Part shown: positions 1 to 4,974 of the stretch, piece by piece | How positions within the stretch are numbered: the first letter of the stretch is position 1 | Layout of the letters: every line of letters begins with the position of its first letter | Origin: Deltaproteobacteria bacterium | GTDB taxonomy: Bacteria; Desulfobacterota; Desulfobaccia; Desulfobaccales; Desulfobaccaceae | Assembly (NCBI GenBank): GCA_016874895.1 | Contig: VGSX01000195.1 | Location: forward strand, 1 to 6,947 | Length of the DNA: 6,947 nt | Direction of reading: 5' to 3' | Translations under genes and position numbers: made by a program | The notes under the pieces: generated by a model | Told to the model about the DNA's origin: nothing | What the model saw: the letters and a program-made list of their open reading frames with translations, nothing else | Databases searched by the model: none

Positions 1-44
1 CGAACCATCGTCTTGTTGTGAACCCCAGGAGAAGGAGGAAGATT

Positions 45-209
45 ATGCCGACCTATGAATTTCTCTGCCAAAAATGCGGGAAAGAATTTTCCCTTATTAT
101 GAGCATCAAGGAACGGGATACGGAAAAAATCAAATGCTCCCACTGCGGCGCGGAAGATGTCACCCAATTACTGAGCACCGTCATCACCAAGACTTCCAGA
201 AAAAGTTAG
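45..209 (+). CDS. FmdB-type small zinc-ribbon protein
   Basis: A 54-residue protein opening with MPTYEFLCQKCG, the hallmark start of the FmdB/CxxC_CXXC_SSSS putative regulatory family. Two cysteine pairs, C8-C11 and C31-C34, form a single zinc ribbon; the rest is a short Lys/Ser-rich tail (ITKTSRKS). The family is usually 50-110 residues and very common in anaerobes and Deltaproteobacteria. Its name comes from a regulator linked to the formamidase/acetamidase operon, but its molecular role in most genomes is unknown. I chose ATG 45 over the in-frame ATG at 18 because a strong Shine-Dalgarno (GAAGGAGGA, 30-38) sits 6 bases ahead and family homology begins exactly at this Met. The gene is complete. 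The next gene on this strand is 278 bases away, so they are probably not one tight operon. Confidence 0.85.
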   Translation: MPTYEFLCQKCGKEFSLIMSIKERDTEKIKCSHCGAEDVTQLLSTVITKTSRKS

Positions 210-487
210 TCCCGTGAATTTATCCGCCATCAGGGGCCAGTGGCTGACAGGCTAACCCCGAGGGGGACTGTTGCGGCTATTGCCCCTCGGCGGGTGAATT
301 TCCTGGCAAGCATCCTTTATTCTTCCATTATCTGCAGAATTCCAGCCGGTATTGAACCGGGGGCCTGGAGCCATGCCGCATACCCGCTGGCTATTGCCCG
401 AAAAAACCTGCTACCGGGTTGTTAATAAGCGTTCAGTGGTTACCTTAAGTTTAAATTCATCTAGTCGGCTGAGAAGGAGAACTGACC
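210..487. other. Intergenic stretch with two hairpins and an 11-base direct repeat
   Basis: About 280 bases without a coding sequence I can support; short open frames here lack a ribosome site and any family resemblance. It contains an 8-bp inverted repeat (258-265/283-290) and a second hairpin at 341-369 (TCCAG-CCGGT, loop ATTGA, ACCGG, 4-base bulge, CTGGA). It also contains an exact direct repeat GGCTATTGCCC at 275-285 and 389-399. The last 60 bases become AT-rich (TTAAGTTTAAATT, 445-457), where a promoter for the next gene could sit, but no good -35/-10 pair is visible. It could be a 3' end plus a structured 5' leader, or an unannotated small RNA. Confidence 0.4.
258..290. terminator. Possible weak terminator hairpin after the zinc-ribbon gene
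   Basis: Perfect inverted repeat CCGAGGGG (258-265) and CCCCTCGG (283-290) around a 17-base loop, 50 bases past the stop of the FmdB-like gene. There is no T-run after it on the plus strand, so it is not a classical intrinsic terminator. It may instead protect a 3' end or belong to a structured RNA. Confidence 0.3.
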
Positions 488-928
488 ATGCAATTGCCCG
501 ATTACATCCCTGTGGCCGAAGTGCAGCGAGTCTGCCGGGAGTTAGGTCTGAGGGATTGGACCCGGATGGCGGACCCGCCGGAGGTCGATCCCCAGGAGGC
601 CCGCAAGATTTTAGACATCGTGAACGTGGAAAAGATGGACATCCCTCTGGCGGATTTTATCATTGGCCTGGAGGTGGAACTGGAACACGGCATCCGTTTC
701 AGCGATGCCAACGTCACCAACAATCACCCCCTCCTGACGGGAAAAATCGTCCTGGCCCACCTGAAGGAGACCATGGACTATTATCAACGTCTGGAAGTGG
801 CTGAACTGGAAGGGGATCTGATGCATGCCATGGCGGCCGGGAATTTCGATAAAGCCGCCAGGAAATACAAGGCCCTCCTCAAGGCCAGGGAAGCCCTGGC
901 CGCAGCGGAAGCCCGGCTGTTGGCCTGA
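488..928 (+). CDS. DUF5661-like protein of unknown function
   Basis: A 146-residue soluble protein. Residues 62-102 carry the pattern I associate with DUF5661: an ELEHG block (64-68) followed by TNNHPLLTGK and then AHL-x-E-x3-YYQRL (90-102). Family members typically end near this YY-x-RL block. Here a further 40 residues (104-146), rich in Ala, Lys, Glu and Leu, look like a charged coiled coil or helical hairpin. The N-terminal half has a short helix (VQRVCRELGL) and no signal peptide or membrane segment. The function of the family is not known to me. ATG 488 is preceded by GAAGGAGA (472-479) at 8-base spacing, a good ribosome site. Codon use is GC-rich like its neighbours, so it looks native. 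It converges with the nfn operon across a shared terminator. Family name moderately sure; function unknown. Confidence 0.75.
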   Translation: MQLPDYIPVAEVQRVCRELGLRDWTRMADPPEVDPQEARKILDIVNVEKMDIPLADFIIGLEVELEHGIRFSDANVTNNHPLLTGKIVLAHLKETMDYYQRLEVAELEGDLMHAMAAGNFDKAARKYKALLKAREALAAAEARLLA

Positions 929-1042
929 GCGAGCTATAATACCGTTTCTGGTTTCCAGTTTCCGAATCAGGCTTGGATAAAATTTTTCATCGCCCCCGAA
1001 AATGAATCTGTTTCCGGTCCGGCGAATCCCGGCAACAAACAA

Positions 1043-1077
1043 AAAGACCCTGGAGTCGCCAAGGCTCCAGGGTCTTT
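1043..1077. terminator. Strong bidirectional intrinsic terminator
   Basis: A perfect 13-bp stem, AAAGACCCTGGAG (1043-1055) pairing with CTCCAGGGTCTTT (1065-1077), with a 9-base loop. Read on the minus strand the stem is followed by TTTTTGTTTGTT, a good U-tract, so it should end the nfnAB transcript 22 bases past its stop. On the plus strand the T-rich TCTTTCTGATCTT can serve the converging DUF5661-like gene, less strongly. Confidence 0.9.
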
Positions 1078-1098
1078 CTGATCTTAAGAGGGGGCAGA

Positions 1099-2514
1099 CT
1101 ACCAGCCGTAGGTCAGGAAGTCATGGATGGAGTTGGAGGCGATGCGGCCGGCGCCGGCAGCCAGAATAACTGTGGCCGCGCCGGTGACGATGTCGCCGCC
1201 GGCCCAGACCCGGGGTTTCATGGTCTTGCCGGTCTTGGGGTCGGCCACGATGTTCCCCCACTTGTTCAGGACCAGGCCCGGGGTGCTCTTGGTCAGGAGC
1301 GGGTTGGCGTTGGAGCCGATGGAGATGACCGCGGTGTCGATCTCCACCACGAACTCCGAGCCCGGAATCGTCACCGGGCGCCTACGTCCCGAGGCATCGG
1401 GTTCACCCAGCTCCATGCGGAGGCATTCCACACCGGTGAGGAAACCATCCTCGGTGCCCAGGAAACGCACCGGGGCCGTGAGGAACATGAATTCCACGCC
1501 TTCTTCCTCGGCATGGTGGATTTCCTCTTTCCGGGCCGGCATTTCTTCCAGGCTGCGGCGGTAGATGATATAGGAGTGGTCCGCCCCCAGGCGCAGGGCC
1601 GTCCGGGCCGAGTCCATGGCCACGTTGCCGCCGCCGAAGGTGGCCACGTTTTTGCCCCGGACAATGGGAGTGTCATAATTGGGGAAATCGTAAGCCTTCA
1701 TGAGGTTGGAGCGGGTCAGATACTCATTGGAGGAATAAACGCCGATATAATGCTCGCCGGGGATACTTAGGAACATGGGCAGACCGGCGCCGACGCCCAG
1801 AAATACCGCGTCGAAGCGTTCCAGAAGTTCGTCCACGGTCTCGGAGCGGCCGATGACGGCGTTAACTTCGATGGTGCAGCCGAGTTTTTCCAGATAGTTA
1901 CATTCCGCCGCGACGATGGCCTTGGGAAGCCGGAATTCGGGGATGCCGTAAAGCAGCACCCCGCCGGGGCCGTGCAGGGCCTCGAAGATATGCACGTCGT
2001 GACCTTTCAGGATCAGGTCCCCGGCCACGGTGAGGCCGGCCGGGCCGGAACCCACCACCGCCACCTTCTTGCCGGTGGGCGCCGCCTTGGGCGGCAGAAC
2101 GTCCCGACCGTGCAGGCGCTGGTAGTCCGCGGCGAATTTCTCGAGATTGCCGACGGCCACGGGCTGGTCTTTTTTGCCGATGACGCACAGACCTTCGCAC
2201 TGCACTTCCTGGGGGCAGACCCGGCCGCAGACGGCCGGCAGGGCGTTCTTTTCCCAGAGCTTGCGGATGGCGCCCTCAAAATCGCCTTCTTTAATCAACT
2301 TAATGAAACCCGGGATGTCCACTTCCACCGGGCAGCCTGGTATACAGCGGGGGTCCTTGCACTGGATGCAGCGCTCCGCCTCTTTCATGGCCAGTTCCGG
2401 GGTATAACCCAGAGGCACTTCGTCGAAATTATGGCGCCGCACCTCAGGCTTCTGTTCCGGCATCTTTTGCCGGGGAATCTTTTCTTTCTTGGGGGCTTTG
2501 ACTTCTTCCGTCAT
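1099..2514 (-). CDS. nfnB: NfnB (NfnL), large subunit of electron-bifurcating ferredoxin:NADP+ oxidoreductase
   Basis: A 471-residue GltD-like flavoprotein. Two cysteine groups near the N-terminus (C49, C52, C57, C61 and C96, C100, C106, C110) should bind two [4Fe-4S] clusters. An FAD Rossmann motif VAVVGSGPAGL lies at 151-161, an NADP(H)-type motif ATFGGGNVAMDSAR at 291-304, and the closing flavin motif AGGDI...AAGAGR at 438-457. The length is normal for the family. With NfnA it forms the cytoplasmic NfnAB complex, which couples NADH and reduced ferredoxin to reduction of two NADP+, or runs in reverse; the bifurcating FAD lies in this subunit. The start at 2514 has GGAGG 8 bases ahead. It lies 41 bases after nfnA, clearly in the same operon. 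Without the neighbour it could be read as a glutamate synthase small subunit; the adjacent nfnA and the absence of gltB argue for Nfn. Confidence 0.95.
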   Translation of the reverse strand: MTEEVKAPKKEKIPRQKMPEQKPEVRRHNFDEVPLGYTPELAMKEAERCIQCKDPRCIPGCPVEVDIPGFIKLIKEGDFEGAIRKLWEKNALPAVCGRVCPQEVQCEGLCVIGKKDQPVAVGNLEKFAADYQRLHGRDVLPPKAAPTGKKVAVVGSGPAGLTVAGDLILKGHDVHIFEALHGPGGVLLYGIPEFRLPKAIVAAECNYLEKLGCTIEVNAVIGRSETVDELLERFDAVFLGVGAGLPMFLSIPGEHYIGVYSSNEYLTRSNLMKAYDFPNYDTPIVRGKNVATFGGGNVAMDSARTALRLGADHSYIIYRRSLEEMPARKEEIHHAEEEGVEFMFLTAPVRFLGTEDGFLTGVECLRMELGEPDASGRRRPVTIPGSEFVVEIDTAVISIGSNANPLLTKSTPGLVLNKWGNIVADPKTGKTMKPRVWAGGDIVTGAATVILAAGAGRIASNSIHDFLTYGW

Positions 2515-2555
2515 TATTCTTTCCTCCGTATATTCGGGCTCGGATGCCGGCTAAG

Positions 2556-3410
2556 TTAGCTGCCGCAGGTGCATTGGTGGCCCTGGGCTGCTTTAAACTG
2601 GTCATAGGAAACTTTTTCTTCCGGCAGGTAGGAGCGCAGCCGGAGATTGAGCTCGTCAAAATCCACCTGGTGGCCGTCGAATTCAGGGCCGTCCACACAG
2701 GCGAACTTCATCTGGCCGCCCACCCTGACCCGGCAGCAGCCGCACATGCCGGTACCGTCCACCATGATGGGATTGAGGCTCACCAGGGTGTGGACATTGT
2801 ATTCCTTGGTGACATTGCAGCAGGCCCGCATCATGGGCACGGGGCCGATGCACACCGCCAGACCGATGTCTTTATGTTTTTCCAAAGTTTCCTTAAGCTT
2901 ATCGGTGACAAAACCCTTGTGGCCGTAGGTGCCGTCGTCGGTGCAGATCATCAGCTCATCGGACACTGCTTTCATCCGGTCTTCCATGATGAGCAGTTCT
3001 TTGGAGCGGGCCCCGATAACCGAAAAAACGTGATTGCCCATATCTTTCAGACCCCGGGTGATGGGGTGCAGAACCGCGATGCCGGTGCCGCCGCCCACGC
3101 AGATCACCTTGCCCACCTTTTCCAGATGGGTGGCCGCGCCCAAGGGGCCGATGACGTCCAGAAAAGAATCCCCCACCTGCAGGGTCTTGAACAGGGCTGT
3201 GCTCTTGCCGATCACCATATAGATGATGTTGATCAGGCCCTTCTCCGGGTCGGTGTCCGCCATGGTCAGGGGGATGCGCTCCCCTTTTTCATTGGCGCGC
3301 AGGATGACAAATTGCCCCGGTTTGGCCTTAGCCGCAATCTTAGGGGCCTTTATCCAATTGCTGATAATAGTGCCCTGGGCCAATTCCTGACGTTCCACTA
3401 TTTCAAACAT
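2556..3410 (-). CDS. nfnA: NfnA (NfnS), small subunit of electron-bifurcating ferredoxin:NADP+ oxidoreductase
   Basis: A 284-residue ferredoxin-reductase-like protein of the dihydroorotate dehydrogenase electron-transfer (PyrK-like) family. The FAD-binding RIPLTMAD motif lies at 45-52, the nucleotide-binding VGGGTGIA at 105-112, and a C-terminal [2Fe-2S] region at 216-240 (VDGTGMCGCC...C238). In PyrK-type proteins the cluster uses C-x4-C-x2-C plus a distal Cys. Here the first position is Asp (D218-x4-C223-x2-C226...C238), which fits the unusual aspartate ligand reported for Nfn enzymes and helps separate NfnA from PyrK. It takes electrons from NADH and passes them to NfnB. ATG 3410 is preceded by GAGGAGAGG at about 5 bases. 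It is the first gene of the nfnAB operon, with promoter and operator elements at 3507-3550. Confidence 0.95.
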   Translation of the reverse strand: MFEIVERQELAQGTIISNWIKAPKIAAKAKPGQFVILRANEKGERIPLTMADTDPEKGLINIIYMVIGKSTALFKTLQVGDSFLDVIGPLGAATHLEKVGKVICVGGGTGIAVLHPITRGLKDMGNHVFSVIGARSKELLIMEDRMKAVSDELMICTDDGTYGHKGFVTDKLKETLEKHKDIGLAVCIGPVPMMRACCNVTKEYNVHTLVSLNPIMVDGTGMCGCCRVRVGGQMKFACVDGPEFDGHQVDFDELNLRLRSYLPEEKVSYDQFKAAQGHQCTCGS

Positions 3411-3443
3411 GTATCCTCTCCTCGCGTGATTGTAATACCCTAA

Positions 3444-3486
3444 ATCAGGCCATCGGGAGGAGGCCGCAAACCTGAACCTCCCTGAT
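3444..3486 (-). other. Hairpin in the nfnAB 5' leader
   Basis: On the plus strand, ATCAG (3444-3448) and GGGAGG (3455-3460) face CCTCCC (3477-3482) and CTGAT (3482-3486), giving a bulged stem of about 10 pairs in the predicted leader, starting 34 bases before the nfnA ATG. No T-run follows it, so I read it as a structured leader rather than a proven attenuator. Confidence 0.35.
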
Positions 3487-3506
3487 TATCATTTTCAAGC
3501 TACACT

Positions 3507-3534
3507 TTTATCATGCCGAGGGGACACAATGCAA
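3507..3534 (-). promoter_or_regulatory. Predicted promoter of nfnAB
   Basis: Reading the minus strand, TTGCAT (3534-3529) as -35 and GATAAA (3512-3507) as -10 are separated by 16 bases; each box matches the sigma-70 consensus only partly (3/6 and 4/6). The start of transcription would fall near 3500, giving a leader of about 90 bases before nfnA. A poor -35 overlapped by a palindromic operator is typical of an activator-dependent promoter. Confidence 0.45.
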
Positions 3535-3550
3535 GTGATAAATATCACAA
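3533..3550 (-). promoter_or_regulatory. CRP/FNR-superfamily or Rex-like operator upstream of nfnAB
   Basis: On the minus strand the site reads TTGTGA-TATTTA-TCACTT; the core GTGATA-TT-TATCAC is a perfect palindrome (3535-3548). It resembles TGTGA-N6-TCACA sites of CRP/HcpR-type regulators and the TTGTGA half-sites of the NADH sensor Rex. Its centre (3541.5) is about 41 bases before the predicted start of transcription, the classic class II activator position, and it overlaps the -35 box. Which protein binds cannot be told from the sequence. Confidence 0.55.
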
Positions 3551-3570
3551 AATCCCAGTCCAAGGCAAAT

Positions 3571-3586
3571 TTATCGATAATGATAA
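3571..3586. promoter_or_regulatory. Second palindrome upstream of nfnAB
   Basis: TTATCGATAA (3571-3580) is a perfect 10-base palindrome followed directly by TGATAA (3581-3586). The TTATCA/TGATAA hexamer also occurs at 3486-3491, at 3508-3513 and inside the 3535-3548 operator, so the element recurs across this 100-base control region. It could be an auxiliary operator 34 bases upstream of the main one, or simply AT-rich background. Confidence 0.25.
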
Positions 3587-3610
3587 CAGGGTGACACGGC
3601 GCGCCCTGAG

Positions 3611-3637
3611 GCTGGCATGCCCAATGGCATGGTCAGC
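3611..3637 (-). other. Hairpin at the 3' end of the small zinc-ribbon gene
   Basis: GCTG-g-CATGCC, loop CAAT, GGCATG-gt-CAGC forms a compact stem that touches the stop codon of the minus-strand gene. There is no U-tract on the minus-strand side (GCCAGCCTCAGG follows), so it is a weak terminator at best and may only stabilise the transcript end. Confidence 0.35.
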
Positions 3638-3900
3638 TATAATCTTTCGCAGGTGCTCAGGATGGTCAGGTCCTTGAAGCCGCAGTGCAGGCAGACCATG
3701 ATTTCGTGGGTGGTCTTGTCCGCACTGCTGCAGAAAAAACTCACCGCGGCACCGTAACAGAGCTCCGTCCGGCCGCAGCGAGGGCAGGGCCGGGAAATCT
3801 TGTGGACAAAGCGGATGGCCAAATTCTCGGTGAGGTCGGCGGCAGTTTTCAGGAAGAATTTCACTTCCACAGGGGACAGGTTGTGGCGGAAGGATTGCAT
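3637..3900 (-). CDS. Small zinc-ribbon protein, function unknown
   Basis: An 87-residue protein I do not recognise as a named family. C39-P-R-C42-G and C70-L-H-C73-G form two CxxC knuckles about 28 residues apart, the layout of a single rubredoxin-like zinc ribbon. The N-terminal half (MQSFRHNLSPVEVKFFLKTAADL...) is probably helical and the end (FKDLTILSTCERL) a short strand. There is no signal peptide or membrane segment. Synonymous positions are GC-rich like the nfn genes, which supports real coding. ATG 3900 has no Shine-Dalgarno at normal spacing (AAGGA is 12 bases off), yet a near-consensus promoter ends just before it, so translation may be leaderless. It lies upstream of nfnA on the same strand but 226 bases away with its own promoter. 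A nucleic-acid-binding or redox-sensing role is possible but unproven. Confidence 0.65.
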   Translation of the reverse strand: MQSFRHNLSPVEVKFFLKTAADLTENLAIRFVHKISRPCPRCGRTELCYGAAVSFFCSSADKTTHEIMVCLHCGFKDLTILSTCERL

Positions 3901-3906
3901 TAATAA

Positions 3907-3935
3907 ATTATATCCTTAATGACAAGACATGACAA
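3907..3935 (-). promoter_or_regulatory. Near-consensus promoter of the small zinc-ribbon gene
   Basis: On the minus strand TTGTCA (3935-3930), a 17-base spacer and a perfect TATAAT (3912-3907) form a strong sigma-70 promoter. Seven bases downstream of the -10 box falls the A of the ATG at 3900, so the predicted mRNA begins at or within a base or two of the start codon. Confidence 0.75.
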
Positions 3936-3939
3936 GGCA
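3920..3939. repeat. Tandem 10-base repeat over the -35 box
   Basis: TGACAAGACA (3920-3929) is followed directly by TGACAAGGCA (3930-3939), nine of ten bases identical. The second copy contains the -35 box of the promoter for the zinc-ribbon gene. It could be a binding site for a direct-repeat-reading regulator or a chance duplication. Confidence 0.4.
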
Positions 3940-4005
3940 CAGGAGAAGTTATTTAAACTTGCAGCTCGAGGAGGGCGACAAGGAAGGCATAGTCTCGGGA
4001 TCTCT

Positions 4006-4174
4006 TCAACCTGCCGCTGGCAAGGCCGCCAACAGGTCCAGAATTTCGGCCCGGTTGCAGAGATTGACGCAGGCCAGTTCCCCGATAATAAAGGGATGGC
4101 AACACACCACCCCGTCATGGAGGAAAGCCTCCAAACCTATATCGCCATAACGTAGATGCGTCACCCAGAATCAT
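4006..4174 (-). pseudogene. vapC: Degenerate vapC, PIN-domain toxin RNase of a type II toxin-antitoxin pair
   Basis: Translating the minus strand from 4164 gives 52 codons of clear VapC sequence: VTHLRYGD (4164-4141), then CCHPFIIGELAC and NRAEILDLLAALPAA, ending at TGA (4008-4006). The central HPF-x-IGELAC block is diagnostic for one VapC subfamily. Intact members start M-I-L-V-D-T-S-V-W and run about 130 residues. Here ATG-ATT-CTG (4174-4166) is joined by one extra G straight to the codon after the expected Trp, as if 17 bases encoding VDTSVW, including the first catalytic Asp, were deleted. The frame shifts as a result. The C-terminal half with the remaining acidic residues is also missing. 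The toxin must be inactive. The start codon still follows a GGAGGTGG ribosome site and overlaps the vapB remnant, preserving the original operon arrangement. Confidence 0.85.
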
Positions 4175-4277
4175 GTTCCCACTCCACCTCCCGAAGGCGG
4201 GGGATGGGGGCCAGTTTGGGTTCAGTCCCACCCAGCGCCGCCAGCCTCCTGTCTTCCTTCCCTAACTTTCTTAGGTG
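4161..4277 (-). pseudogene. vapB: C-terminal remnant of vapB antitoxin
   Basis: In the minus-strand frame ending at TGA 4163-4161, the last 38 codons contain RRLAALGGTEPKLAPIPR, closely resembling the C-terminal toxin-binding tail of the VapB antitoxins that pair with this VapC subfamily (typically RRLA-x-LGGSEP-x-L-x-PIPRRR). The stop overlaps the vapC start, as in intact pairs. Upstream of about 4277 the frame stays open but no longer resembles the DNA-binding N-terminal domain, and no vapB start codon or promoter is evident. The N-terminus therefore appears to have been lost or overwritten, perhaps when the plus-strand genes now at 4399 arrived. The assignment rests on motif memory and on its position directly upstream of vapC. 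Confidence 0.6.
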
Positions 4278-4341
4278 CGAACCGTGTGCCATGAAACAGC
4301 CCGGCTCCGTCACTTCGTTCCGGACCGCCTGAAAAGTCTTT

Positions 4342-4370
4342 TTGCCAGAGACGGGTGAATAAGATATAAT
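4342..4370 (+). promoter_or_regulatory. Consensus promoter of the 4399-4974 gene pair
   Basis: TTGCCA (4342-4347), a 17-base spacer and a perfect TATAAT (4365-4370). The predicted start lies near 4377, giving a leader of about 22 bases with room for the ribosome site AGGTGGGG at 4389-4396. It points away from the vapBC remnant. Confidence 0.75.
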
Positions 4371-4398
4371 CACAGCCAAAACCTTCGCAGGTGGGGCC

Positions 4399-4620
4399 AT
4401 GGTGGAAAAAAATGAAGCCAGACAGATTCTCAATATTTTGCAGGAAAAGGGATCGGCCGGCGAAACCGAGCTGCAGGCCTGGACCCTTTTTGATTTCGAC
4501 ACCCTCCATGACGCCCTGGATGAACCCTCCGAACAGGGGTTGGTGAAAATTGATGCCGCCGAGTGGGCCAGCGCCAACGGCATGGTGAAACCTACCCCCA
4601 AGGGCCTGCGTCAGGGGTAA
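4399..4620 (+). CDS. Small winged-helix-like protein, function unknown
   Basis: A 73-residue acidic protein that I cannot assign to a named family. Its layout suggests a minimal winged helix: helix 1 (EARQILNILQEKG, 6-18), helix 2 (ETELQAWTLFD, 22-32), helix 3 (DTLHDALDEPSEQGL, 34-48), then a strand and wing (VKID...VKPTPKGLRQG). The closing TPKG followed by a basic tail is common in small transcriptional regulators, but the fold is inferred, not proven. ATG 4399 is close behind AGGTGGGG, and a consensus promoter lies 29 bases upstream. It is followed after only 6 bases by a membrane protein gene, so the two are surely co-transcribed. Lacking membrane segments and Cys, it may act as a cytosolic partner or as regulator of its own operon. 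Confidence 0.65.
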   Translation: MVEKNEARQILNILQEKGSAGETELQAWTLFDFDTLHDALDEPSEQGLVKIDAAEWASANGMVKPTPKGLRQG

Positions 4621-4626
4621 GCGGCC

Positions 4627-4974
4627 ATGATCCCAGCCTGGCTCACCAACATGCCGCTGCCGGTTTTCCTGGCGGTGGTTTTAAGTCTGTCCACCCTTTT
4701 CATCCTCTCGGAGGTAGCGGCCTCCTTCCGCTGGAAAGGGCTGCCCCCAGCCCGGGTGCTCTTCAACCGCTGGGCCCTGCTGCTTTACCTCGTTTACGGC
4801 CTGATCACTCTCCTGCTGACCCTGCTCCTGTGGGAGCGCCAGGTTCTGAGCTTCTCCCTCACCTGGGCCGTCCTCCTGGGTCTGGGAGGGCCGCAGATCA
4901 TCAACCTGAAGTTATCCTTCAGCCCCCTCACTGATACGAAAGAAAAATTCAACCTGACCTTTGAGGAACCGTAG
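4627..4974 (+). CDS. Small three-helix membrane protein, function unknown
   Basis: A 115-residue hydrophobic protein with three likely membrane helices: about 10-32 (starting PLPVFLAVVL), 48-69 (ALLLYLVYGLITLLLTLLLW) and 73-93 (FSLTWAVLLGLGGP). A basic loop (FRWKGLPPARVLFNR, 34-48) separates helices 1 and 2, and the C-terminal tail (LTDTKEKFNLTFEEP) is charged and soluble. By the positive-inside rule the loop would face the cytoplasm. I see no catalytic motif and no named family. It starts 6 bases after the stop of the winged-helix-like gene; AGGGGT at 4613-4618, overlapping that stop, can serve as ribosome site. Its own TAG (4972-4974) lies inside the inverted repeat at 4971-5103, so the present C-terminus (EEP) may have been set by insertion of that element. 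The pair could form a regulator-membrane unit; this is inference. Confidence 0.75.
   Translation: MIPAWLTNMPLPVFLAVVLSLSTLFILSEVAASFRWKGLPPARVLFNRWALLLYLVYGLITLLLTLLLWERQVLSFSLTWAVLLGLGGPQIINLKLSFSPLTDTKEKFNLTFEEP

Noticed and set aside
345..361. On the minus strand CCGGTTCAATACCGG resembles a tRNA T-arm (loop TTCAATA).
   Set aside because: No matching acceptor stem, anticodon arm or D-arm can be built around it, and the fifth stem pair fails.
240..804. Plus-strand open frames 240-425 and 352-804.
   Set aside because: Neither has a ribosome site; the second overlaps the DUF5661-like gene in another frame and has low-complexity Gly/Pro/Arg composition typical of a shadow frame.
1972..3443. 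Long plus-strand open frames (1972-2559 and 2544-3443) across the nfn genes.
   Set aside because: They are antisense to nfnA and nfnB, whose minus-strand products carry all expected cofactor motifs. The plus-strand products show no family signature and result from high GC at third positions.
3919..4155. Short open frames on both strands between 3900 and 4155.
   Set aside because: The plus-strand frames are antisense to the vapC remnant, and the minus-strand frame 3900-4118 is out of phase with the recognisable VapC reading. None has a ribosome site or family motif.
4161..4601. A 146-codon minus-strand frame opposite the winged-helix-like gene.
   Set aside because: Only its last 38 codons look like a protein family (the VapB tail). 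The rest is antisense to a plus-strand gene with promoter and ribosome site, so I kept only the remnant.
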